The translations under genes and the position numbers were made by a program. Under the pieces are notes generated by a model. That model was not told the origin of the DNA, searched no databases, and was given only the letters and a program-made list of their open reading frames with translations. DNA of 38,637 nt from Paramacrobiotus metropolitanus (Eukaryota > Tardigrada > Eutardigrada > Parachela > Macrobiotidae): NCBI RefSeq assembly GCF_019649055.1, contig NW_026570576.1, positions 1 through 38,637 on the forward strand, given 5' to 3'. Of the stretch, positions 11,273 through 24,520 are shown one piece after another. The stretch's first letter is position 1. Every line of letters starts with the position of its first letter.

Positions 11273-14200
11273 ATGTCATTACGTCAAGCCATCGCGGGCT
11301 TCCATCACGGGCTTCTGCGCGTCCGCGCCGGAGCCCATCTCCGTCGGCAGATCGGGAATGTGGCCAAGGAGACGCCGCTGCAGGAGGCTCGGGACTTAGC
11401 CCGATTGCGCGGCCATTCTGCCCCGTTGACGGAAGCCAGTCCCGTCCACGCCACGCGCCTGCTGTCCTTCCCGCGCAGTCTGCGCGATCTGGTGCAGGGC
11501 GTGCTGGCCATGACGCCCGCCTTGTTGGGACGCAATCGGGTGGCCACGATCGCCGGACGGTTTACCGTGGTACGGCCGGGACGTACGCTGGCGCCGTTGA
11601 TGGGATTTATCGCGGCCATGCTGCGCGAAAGCCAGACTCCCGAGTTCCGCACACAGGCGGCTTGTGTGGCTGTACGGGTAAGTGCGCCTTGATAAGAATT
11701 TTTTTTTCTTAAATTTAGCGATATGCGAAATTATAATATACCGAATTTTTTCCGATATTTTGGCCAGGGAAGGCTTATTCGAAGTGTTATTTTTATAACG
11801 GAACTACTCAGCATATATTTAAGTCTTTGGTGAGTACTGAATATGTGAATTATTGTAGTGAAGCGGTTCATATCTGCAGGTTAGGTGTTTTTACGGGTAA
11901 ATGAAATCCGTCGCTTATAAGTTGTTGTGGTTCCGTCACTTTCGTTAATTAAGATTATCATGTTTTTTTATTATCATACATTCAGTTTTACATTTTTGTT
12001 TTCTGTACAGTACCATGATGTTCTGTACGTATACTCCCGCAAATTCGAGCTCATTCAAAATTTCAAGATTTTATAATAAAATCTTGAAATTTTTATTGTT
12101 GATATTTGCTGAACATTGTTTCACTCATCGCGAAACATTCTCTAAACTGTTATTCAGATACCATCATACCGATAACAGTTGAGAGATAGATTGTAAGACA
12201 GGGTAACGTGGTACTGCGCATGGTAATTCTTCCAACCTAGAGTAGAGTGTGAAAGCAGCATATTTTAGGATGAAGCCCACAAATTCTCGAAAAGCGCCAT
12301 GGAAATCGTCAAGCCCCATTTCGATCTGTCATCGTTCAACAAAATCTCCGATTTGGATTTTGGTCGACCATTGGGAAAGGGATGCAATGCCGCTGTATAC
12401 GAAGCGCGCCTGAAAGAAGCCAGCGAAGCAGGTGCAAATGTATAATTTTTTTATGAACTGAAAGAAGCACTTGGCTTCCCTTTTATCCCTTTTCTGCTAC
12501 AAATTTTGGTGTGCGTTTGCAAACCGCAAATATGCTACAATATGAGCTTATAGTTTAAGAAGCAGCTTTGCTTTGCGGAATTTTGCCAATAATTATGACA
12601 AGGCAGTGCTAATCAAATTCTCCAAAAACTGTAATTTAATAAAAAAAATATCGGTTTAACTTTTTTTAAAATTTTCTATGAAGTAATAAATATATATGGA
12701 AGCGTTTTTGTCAGAGAACTAAAATATTATTTGTGTCTACTAGCTCGTTATGATTTGGCGGTGAAAGTGCTCTTCAACTACTCCGTCCATTCTGACGCGG
12801 ATAATGTGGAGCGATTATTCGAGAGTGAATTGCTGCCGTCGCAGCTCAACCACCTCAACATCATCGACGTCTTCAAGGCCTGCGTCGACGAGATGCCGGC
12901 GCTGCCGCAGTGCGAGAAGCTCTTCCCCAGCGCTCTTCCGCGTCAGCTGCACCAGCAGGGACTGGGTCGCACGCAGACCATGTTCGTTCTCATGAACAAG
13001 TACGTTGTGAACGGATCTACGAGTACGCGCACATTTTATTGCGAATACTGAATTAATGAGAAATTTTTATTGGAAGAGCGCCTAAATAACTGAATGGTTG
13101 CGACAGGCTGTGCTTTTTTTTCAAAACAGGCTTTCAGTAGAATTCTTTTCAAACTTTGCATCGTCGTAGATTGTTTTGTAGTGTAACGGGTCGTATCTGG
13201 ATCATTCCAGGTTGTTGGTGTATTCTGCTTCGCTTGTAAAATTTCGCACTGTGATTTCGTTATTTGATACATTTTTTTATATTTTAAGTCTGTTTTATAT
13301 GCTATTAAAATTATTTGTGCGTAATTTCTCACTTTATTGCGTTAACTGTTTCACACTGCTTTGACACTGTTGACCGACAACCGTTCGATATCGAAATAAT
13401 ACAAAATTTGAATGAATGTGACCGTTATTCTTGTCGTCCTCTGAGTAATCGTGGGGTGACTCGATAAGATTAATTTAGATATACTCGTTTCAGAGGGTCA
13501 TATTCTGTTCTTTTGCTTCCGCAGATATTCTTGCACATTACGGGATATGATCGAATGCGGTGGCTGTTCGTTCAAGGAAGGCCTGGCCATCTTCGCGCAG
13601 TTGCTGGAAGGTGTTGCTAAATTGGTGAAGGAAAACGTCGTGCATCGGGATATCAAAAGCGACAATATTTTACTGCGTAAATCAGAAGGTACAAATGTGG
13701 CTGCAGTGTAGTACATGGGCATCGTGCTGGTTTAACCAGTTCTGGTGAGATGACTAATGTAATTAAAAGAATTACAACATGCTGCGTCAGTTTCAGCGTA
13801 TTCGACTGTAGAGTCGTAGACATTAATCGTTTTTCGTAAAGTGAGATGAAGTTTTTATTTTGTACCTCGTAATTCAGCTGCGACAGAAGATTTGATTTAT
13901 CTGGTATCCTTTGGTGCTTATCGTATTACACGTGTTGCACGTTTTTTTTAGATGGTCAGATGCTGCGCGCGGTCATCTCCGATTTCGGCTGCAGTTTGCG
14001 ATCCTTGCGCCTGCATTACACGACTTCGCGCATTTCCCGCGGAGGAAATCGTGCGCTCATGCCACCTGAGGTACATCTCCCAATCTGTGTGTCGGCGATA
14101 ATTTATTTATCTCAAATTTTTTGTCGATAAATTGTTTTGAAATTTACAAAATAAGAATCATTGAAAATCATTGAGAATTTGTTTTTCGCTTTGCGAATTT

Positions 14201-15802
14201 TTATGGGAAATGTTTCGCAATTCTAATACAGTAATTTTATCTGTCATCGGTAGTTTTGGCTTCTCATATGTGAAAATTAATAAGATTCATTCGTGGGTGA
14301 GTGTTTGATTCACCATCTGTTAGCACTTAGCAGGTAGGGACTTGCAGAAAGTATAAAAACAGGAGAATTTCAGTCTTTTTGAAACATATTTTTTGAATAA
14401 AAATGTCAAATATGTTTTTAAAAATAAATAAAATTATTTCTATATAAAGTAACACTTTTTTTCCGGGTACTACTAGTTCATGGCAGTCGCAGGTGGATAG
14501 TATTTCGGCGCACGGTGATTAAAAACTGAAATTTTTGACGATGGCGCAGTAGACTTGACAACGGATGCGTGTTGTAGGTGATTAACGCTCAGCCGGGTTT
14601 ACTGAGCATCATCGATTATAGTCGGGCCGATTTGTGGTCCATCGGGACGATTGCCTACGAGATCTTCGCCGGCTATAATCCCTTCTTCGAAGGCGAAGTC
14701 AAGCTGAACTCCGCCAGCTACGACGAAGCGGCTCTTCCCGATTTAGACGATGAACCGTTGAACAATTTGATCCAGGCCATTTTGCGTCGCGATCCCTACA
14801 AGGTGAGTCGCGCTGCGAAAAAAAAGGCAGTGTAGGGTGTATTTTATCATTCAGTCTCACAATCAATTTTCGAAGGTTGTCGACACTGTCGATAACAACA
14901 GAATATTTTTTTACGGGAATATCAATGATTTTGTTTGTTGTAGTAATTGATCACACAAGACTACTGCAAGAAAACTCACAGAAATTGTTAGACGGTTTTT
15001 TTCGGGAAAAACGAAAGAAAATATACGCGTGTTGTGCTAGTGAGAAACAGAATGTTGTACGCACCGGGGATCAGTTTAAGCTAACATTTATCAGTATTGT
15101 AGTAGACTGGCACGAGTCCCTGAATGATGTTATGCTGTGGTTACAACTTACCTGTAATGCGATGCTACTCAATTCATTAGAGAAATAGAAATATTTTTTA
15201 ATTGTGTCTTTCCAGCTCATGATAGTTTATTCGATTGACATTGTTATTGTAAAAGATGTTTTTGCTGGCATCAAACACGAACACAATACCTGTGTCTGTT
15301 ATATCGTAAAAGCACTGGCGATCGATCATGGCCGTTATAGAATTTGCTGCGACTAAGAAAAACCCGCGAGACGCGGTCATTTGGAAATAACTGGCACCAC
15401 GGCGTAGATGTTTTTGTAGAATCAATAATACAACTATTAAGCATATTTAATTATGACTTTCATAATTATACTAACAGGATATAATTACCATTAATATAAT
15501 TATTATTAGTATATTTTCCTTAAACAGCCGTGATAAGGATTGTTTTTTTTTGACAGCGTCCATCACCGGCCGTGGCGGCCACCGCCTGCCAGATGCTGTT
15601 GTGGGATTTCCCGCTGGATGAGATGGGCGTGGAGGGGCCGCGGGTGGAGACGGTGCGGGTGTGGATCATGCAGTTGTGTGTGCAGTTGATCTGCGGATGC
15701 CGCGGGAATGCCTTGAAACGCGCCCTACTGGCCACCTTCCTTAAACGTTGCAATGTCACGGAGATCGTGCAGGCCGGACAGGTCCTCATCGGACAGCGAT
15801 AA
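11273..15802 (+). CDS. PINK1: PINK1, mitochondrial serine/threonine kinase, complete
   Basis: PTEN-induced kinase 1 accumulates on damaged mitochondria and phosphorylates ubiquitin and Parkin to start mitophagy. Seven exons join in phase: 11273-11677, 12269-12431, 12744-12999, 13525-13688, 13952-14070, 14578-14802, 15557-15802, total 1578 nt, 525 aa (human 581). The N-terminus MSLRQAIAGFHHGLLRVRAG is basic and amphipathic, as expected for a mitochondrial targeting signal, and resembles human MAVRQ. A weak hydrophobic stretch follows near residue 108 (LAPLMGFIAAML). Kinase landmarks: glycine loop LGKGCNAAVYEA (170-181), catalytic Lys197 in DLAVKV, HRDIKSDN with Asp317, DFG with Asp340, RGGN and MPPE at the activation segment, then IDYSRADLWSIGTIAYEIF and the PINK1-specific C-terminal extension. 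The loop between the glycine loop and Lys197, long in human, is almost absent here. The gene starts opposite GMPS and ends tail to tail with the KLF gene. Confidence 0.96.
12057..12093. repeat. Perfect 17-bp hairpin in PINK1 intron 1
   Basis: AAAATTTCAAGATTTTA at 12057-12073 is followed by three bases (TAA) and then its exact reverse complement at 12077-12093. It is AT-rich and lies within the 591-bp first intron. It could be a remnant of a small element or a chance slip-strand palindrome. The loop is too small for a typical microRNA precursor. Confidence 0.85.
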
Positions 15803-15959
15803 ACGGGGAGAATTTTTTGAATTTTTGGTTTGATTTCTGGATAGTAAGGTAAATGCGGAATTTTCTGTCGCATAAGTGGAATAATTCTCAGTCGAAATTA
15901 GTAGTGGAAAAGCAGAGATCTCGTGAGCGCTGTAGTACAAAAATTTTAATATTTGAAAA

Positions 15960-15965
15960 AATAAA
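15960..15965 (+). promoter_or_regulatory. Possible poly(A) signal of PINK1
   Basis: AATAAA about 160 bases past the PINK1 stop codon, the first canonical hexamer on this strand after the gene. Another AATAAA occurs near 16159. Confidence 0.5.
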
Positions 15966-16993
15966 CTCGTACAAAAGTTTGTCGATATTGTTTAGGTGTC
16001 TTTTACTGGCGTTTTTGTATATAAAAGTTTTATTTCTTTGGTTTTTGGTAATCTTCTGCTGATCGGGTATCAGAGATTGAATTTGCATGATGGACAACAT
16101 GATTATGAAGGTTGGCAGTTGAATTGATGTGAAATTAAAAGGCGCTCTAAATTATGAAATAAATTTATCTGCAACCTGGGGATATCTTATCTGAGAGAAT
16201 TTGAGATCTATTTTTTTCTCCGTTTCGCTATAAAAACCTGAACAAAAACTTTTATGATTTTTAGTAAGTTTTTTCGCTTGACAATGGTAAATTTGTAGTA
16301 AAAGTTGAAAAATTGACATATTTTAGGTGTGTGTTGTAGCTTACGAACGTGGATCACATTGCGAAGTTTGTCCCAACCATGTGGTTGTCGTAGTACAGTG
16401 GATAAAAAATATTGTAAAACTCTGCGTTCTGTGCGTAAAAACAGCTGATAGAAGCATTATGTATATACAGTAATTTAATGATTTTTACATAATTCTTCGT
16501 ACCCCAAGTATAACAGCCGGTTTTTCTTCCTTTGACAATATTAAATTTTAATACTCGCAGAAAAATCATCGCACTGACTCCGTTCATCGGTCAAAGTGAC
16601 AACGATAATACCATCCAAACAATTTAACCTCTCACCAAGCGGACATGAATTTCCACACAGGGAAACATCCGAAAAATTGAACACAAAAAAATAAATTCTA
16701 TGCAGTGCCTCTACGGACGCAGAACAGCGTCAGGCGTTAAAAACATTAATTTAAATATTGCATGCCATAGAAATGTGCTTTACCAGTTGCGGGTTTTTTG
16801 AACAAAATACTCAAGTGGAATAAATCCCTCGTCCACTTCCCATCCACAGCAGCCGCCAGAAAAGAGGTGCAACACATGGTAGAAAAATACGCATGGACGC
16901 AATCAACAAGGAAAGAGAGAGAAAAAAACAAATAAAAATTCCGAACTAGAAATATAAAACTTTTTGGACGGGTGGCTGGCGTCAGCAACAGCG
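15966..16993. other. Tail-to-tail spacer between PINK1 and KLF
   Basis: AT-rich sequence between two converging genes, presumably holding both 3' UTRs. Small open frames here have no recognisable content. No RNA gene was seen. Confidence 0.4.
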
Positions 16994-19509
<2,516 letters not shown>

Positions 19510-19576
19510 TTTCCGGTGAAAATTGAATGATCGTGTCGTGTGAGTGTATTGCCACCGGGCGCGGACGGGCTTTCAT

Positions 19577-19585
19577 ATTTATATA
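19577..19585 (-). promoter_or_regulatory. TATA box for the short KLF form
   Basis: TATATAAAT on the minus strand lies 68 bases before the ATG at 19509, implying a transcription start near 19550 and a 5' UTR of about 40 nt. It is the best-placed TATA box of the gene. Confidence 0.55.
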
Positions 19586-19587
19586 CA

Positions 19588-22500
19588 CGGGTGTTGGTGT
19601 ATATTTTGACGCATAAACTACGACGCCCTTATCAGCCGTCTTATCGTCGGGCCAGTCGACGCCGGTGATGATTCACGGATTACGGTGTACTACAGCTTGA
19701 TGTGCGTTAATCAGGCGTTTTACGCTGTAATGTTGCCTTTTGCAAAATTAATCCGCTTTTTAGTTTTACTGCCGCCGTGTGGACAAAACACACCCTGTAC
19801 AAGTATGCACGACGTAAACGTGCTCAGAATGTGACACATTCCTTCGCAATCTGCTAAGAAATCTCTGCATTTTCAAATAAATTTCAACGTTTGCATGTAT
19901 CTATTTCGATGCTAATTAATAGTATCCATGAATAACGAAATGGATTAAAAAACAAATACGAATAGTACAAAGTCTATACACTGGCATCAGAATATCGTAG
20001 TGTAAGGTATTGCAATGAGTGTAACCAATTTCCCGGTGCCGTAAAACATATGCACATCAGCGCATCGAAAAATTTGTGGAAATTATTCCAGATACGTTTC
20101 GCTTATAGAAATATTTTTTAATTAAAATATTAACATTAATTCCCATACACGAGTACGTAGTAAAAACTGCCTTTTATCGAATTCTTCCAATTTTAAAATC
20201 TAACACCATCCTGCACTGGAAGCGTTATTTCCCGTATTCCAAGATTCATTATCAGGATTAACTCCTGTTATTTATTTTTAAAGAGAAGTGGTAATTTATT
20301 ACCATGATACAACACATATGTCAGCTTGCGCAAAAATTCGGCCATGGTTTAGGGCGCCGCTGTCGCGTTGTATTACCATTATACAACATCAACGGTAAAA
20401 ACACAACACTACTCAACCTTCGCAGATCAATCACCAGCACCGCGACGGATCCGTTGTGCAACTGACCGAACCGAACAACGCCGAGTGCGGACCACCCTCG
20501 GAAATTGACACCTAATCACCCTCCTTCACCGGTACACCACCGCGCCATCGGAAAACAGTGCGGAAAACACACCAAGGAAAAAAACACCCTCATTGTGCTC
20601 AATTTTTCACTCACGCACCAATTGTCCTTTGTCTACCGTGTGTGTCCACGTCCCCACCCCGAAGAACGCGTAATTATTTCTCACCCTCCGCTGACTAAAA
20701 CATTTATACACTGCGCGGCCATGGACCGATGCCGGCGCTAATGGTAGATATTAGTACCGTGCAAAGCGTCAAAAAACTTCCGTTAATTATTTGTTGCTGT
20801 TGTAACAAAAGAATATCAATTAGCCGCGGAGTGTGCAATGTTTGTCCGCTGTTTGTATGTAGCGAAATGGACAAATATCGTTCCCGGCGTCAACAAACGG
20901 ATTGATTACCACTTCCACAACCGACAAACATTTTACACGCGCTTGTGTCATAATTCATTAATTTTTTTCCGGCGAAACTGGCACGGTATACACCATTCAT
21001 AAAAATATTTTTCAAAAACAAGAAAACAAGCCATAAAAGTTTACGACACCACCCTCGAAAAAAATAAAATCCAATTTTTAAAAAAAAATTAATTTTTAAT
21101 TTTCTTCTACAAAAAATTTAGAAATCATAATAGCAATGGCAGCCGCACGCAAAAACCGTAATTAATTCAGTCTAAGTAATCACAGAACAAGAATAATTTT
21201 CGAAGCGGTTTGGAGGGAAAAAATTAATTACAGATTTTATTGTCCTGGTTCATCAAAACCCTAACTGAATAGCTTAAACTTTCACTGAAACAGTTTTCCT
21301 TGACCTCTCCAATAATTTCCTGCAATTTTCCTGCTTTTCGTTTTTTTAATTATTCTAATTTATCCAAATTCCTATCGAATAATTTATGTTAATCAACGCC
21401 CAGATTTTTGCCAAATTACGCAGCATTTAGGTTTCCAGTCATACGACAGTAACGCGGATGCACGATCAAGTTTTCTCTAGCGAGGAAAGCCTGTCACCCA
21501 CCCACCGGAACGACCCTGATTAGCCCTACAGCAAATTTGAGTCACATTCTTACCAAACGAGAAACGATTTTTGTATTCGTTTTCTTTTATGATTGATCAT
21601 CCAGCGCCGGCGCCCAAACTCATAAAATAACCCCGCCGTATATTACGAAAAAAACTGCATGTGCCGTTTCCATAACTTTACAGTTTTACAGATACATGCC
21701 CCATTGCGAAAGATTTTCCGCCTAAGGAATTTACCACGATCAACGGAAGTCATCAGATTGGTTCTCGCTGGCATAACATCTGCCCAAGCAAGTCAATAAT
21801 TGCTCTCTTAATCATCGAATGTAGCATTTAGCAATAAAGCCGAAAACGTCATAACATGTACGCTTCAGTTATGAACACACTTATTTACTTCTGAAAACAT
21901 TCGGCTAATTGATGTTAAGGTGTTTCGCAAGAGAAAAACAAACAACATTTAAATGCGTAATTAAACGCATCCGAGTTTTCATGAATGAATTTTTACGAGT
22001 AAAAATTTATTTGGCTTTTTTTACAAGACAATGAACAGCGAAGATTTTTTACACAGAAAATTCAGACAAGAAATTGAAAAATATTTTTACTTTCTTCATA
22101 AAATTTTCTGCCAATTGTTGCTTACATTGTTTATCTGTTTTCGCAAAACAGGAAAACAAAATCGACAAGTATCAATTAGTATATAAAATTTAAATAAAAA
22201 ATTCTTTGCACCTGAATTTTTATGAGTTTGCAGTTTATCTTGTTTTTATTACAACAGAATATGAGCAAATGACGTTTTTTCATAGAGAAAAATTTGAAAG
22301 AAAATAAGAAAAACATTTTCACGATTTGTACATGTATAGTAGAACCTTTGCAATCGCTGTAAAGACTGCTTTGTGTACCGAATTAAATGCCAAATAAAAA
22401 AAATTGAATGAATGACGGCGCAAAATTCCAGCGCAGCATTACGCCACAGCGCATTACGTAATTCCCTGGAAACACCCGGAAACAACCACACTACACCTGG

Positions 22501-22674
22501 TTTCTGCCAAAACGCCAAACCCGCCCCGAAACCCGGAACTGTCGCGTTCCAGCCAACTCCGCAGCGCCACTAATCTAATAAACCACTTGAGAACTCAAAA
22601 TAGACCCTCTTTCCTCCGTACATTCAACCGGCGCGTCCAACACACAGCAGCGAACGACACACACACACACTTAC
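19588..22674. other. Three-kilobase non-coding stretch, KLF promoter and intron
   Basis: Lies between the proximal TATA box and the PVDLS exon, so it is intron in the long KLF form and upstream promoter for the short form. GC-richer patches occur at 19600-19700, 20340-20560 and 22420-22560, with AT-rich runs between. Open frames at 20505-20741 (+) and 22249-22518 (-) resemble no protein. No RNA gene recognised. Confidence 0.45.
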
Positions 22675-23445
22675 CGATCGACGAAGTGGACAATGATGAA
22701 GTGGAGGCATGGCGTAATTTGGGTGATGGGCTGGAGTAGTGGTGATGGTGGTGGTGGGCCATTTTATGCTGGAAACGGTGATGAGTACGTCTCTGATGCG
22801 GATGCGACGCATGCCGTATGACGGAGGCACGAGGCACAGCCACCGGCGGCGTCGCCGAGGAGCAGGACAGATCCACCGGCTGGTCAAGCAGTCCGCCCAG
22901 CTGCCGCGGCGGCCGCAGCTCCGTGGGCGACTCCATCTCCACGTCGGTGGGCGGACGGTCGTATTCGGCTTCACTGTACGGCTCCTCTTTCGGCTCGAAA
23001 TATACCGGCTATTTTCAAAAGAAAATCTTCCATTAAAATGGCATTTACTTATTAATTTCGGAATTACTGTTCATTTTCTTCCTGGGATTTACTGATTGAC
23101 AATTCTGGGATTTATTACTCCCAAATTATTTTAATTAAACACACTTTCTCAAATTGATAATTTCTAAATTACTGGTCAATTTTCCGTTCTAGAATTTATT
23201 TAAAATTATTTGAATTTAAATTAAACGTTTTCAATTTCTGTATTTGATTTGTTTAAACACAGGTCATTATCCGCGTTTTTTTCTCTTACTGATTCTTCGC
23301 GGAACGGCTCGAATATCTTGGATCGATGCCGTGATAAATCATCGAGATCCCGGTGTAGGACTTCTTTAATGGCTTCCACGGATACTTGCAGGCTATATTT
23401 AGCATGGAAGAGAATTTCCCCATGCTCATCCGTTAATGTCAGTTG
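22675..23445 (-). CDS. KLF upstream coding exons with CtBP-binding motif
   Basis: Two exons in phase with each other and with the KLF core. Exon 23290-23445 (156 nt; an in-frame TAA just upstream of its TTGCAG acceptor, donor GTAAGA) encodes QLTLTDEHGEILFHAKYSLQ and an acidic/basic mixture. Exon 22675-23008 (334 nt, acceptor AAATAG, donor GTAAGT) encodes an acidic start FEPKEEPYSEAEYD, then QPVDLSCSS with PVDLS, the core motif that recruits the co-repressor CtBP in KLF3, KLF8 and KLF12, then a His-rich run and a Ser-rich end. It leaves one base of phase, which fits an acceptor (GTTGTAG) at 19488-19490 inside the short form's first exon and gives GAA, then TPDQLPSP. With the 14-codon exon proposed at 31172-31213 the long protein is 391 aa and PVDLS is at 110-114. 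The link to the fingers is inferred from phase, strand and family logic. Confidence 0.7.
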
Positions 23446-23999
23446 CTGCAATTAACACATACCCAAAAATATTACTTTTTGCGCAATACACCATGCTAAC
23501 TTGTAAACATGCAGGATAGCTCGAATTTCAGATACATCCTGCGACATTTCTACAAGAAACGAATTAAATACTGACCAATGCACCAGGAAAACTTGCGATG
23601 CAAGCTAAAAAGGTGTGCTAATCACTCAAAATTAATTTTAGCGTCTTTTTATCGGAACCAGTTTTGGAAATTTAGGCATCATTGTAATCATTGCCAGTTC
23701 ACTACGAAACCCTATGATATTACTGCATTACGCTCCAACTGCAACATGTCTGCGATACTGCAGTAAGTAACTGCCGCCTATCACCGACGTTACCGAAAAA
23801 GATTACTTAATAAAAACATAAGGAGACAAAAAATTAATTACGCAGTAAATCACATGACCAGCAACCGTAATAAACCACCACCAAAAACCCAATCAATCAG
23901 CGCAAATTCAATATCTTACCGTTTTAATCAATTTTGGCGGCCCCATTTCAACCAGCACTCAACTCAACGCGCCAGAACAAAATCCCCACCGCTGCACAA

Positions 24000-24520
24000 T
24001 TGGGAAACAACGCTGTACACGGCATACGCATATACACAGGTATACACGGCTACACCCGACCTGGACCAACGTAATCGAGGTACCGAAAATAACACGCAAG
24101 CGACGGCAATTTTCTCTCTCGTTATTTTCTCTAACCTCGGCTTTTACAACCAGCCCAGACAAACATACACATTACACATACAAATGCCGAAAAGCAGCGG
24201 AAAAAAATTATGCCAGCCGAGCCGACACTACAGCGACACCACCCCAATGCCGACTTATCACAAGGCTAATCAACAGCAGCGATCATTTCCACCGCCGGGG
24301 CGTTGTCCGTGTATACACGCGTGTGTATTCGGTATACGAGTACACACACACAGCGGAGAGCGCCAACGGGTTTGTCCTTAGTCAACCACCTCCGGATATT
24401 ACTTATACACTGTTATACACACTACTCGGTTGCCGGGGTGTACTTGATTCGCTGCTGCCATGTCTTGTAAAACGTCCTCCACCCCGCCTGTTATGTGCAA
24501 CACATGTGTATACAACATTT
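24000..24520. repeat. Cluster of GTATAC palindromes and TATACAC motifs
   Basis: GTATAC occurs at 24040-24045, 24311-24316, 24332-24337 and 24508-24513, mostly inside longer GTGTATACAC-like palindromes, with further ATACACA, TTATACAC and GTACAC variants between. The sequence alternates purine and pyrimidine over long parts. It lies in the presumed first KLF intron. Confidence 0.6.

Noticed and set aside
23854-24381. 175-residue open frame on the plus strand
   Set aside because: Composition is driven by ACA/CAC-rich simple sequence; no domain, no splice or promoter context.
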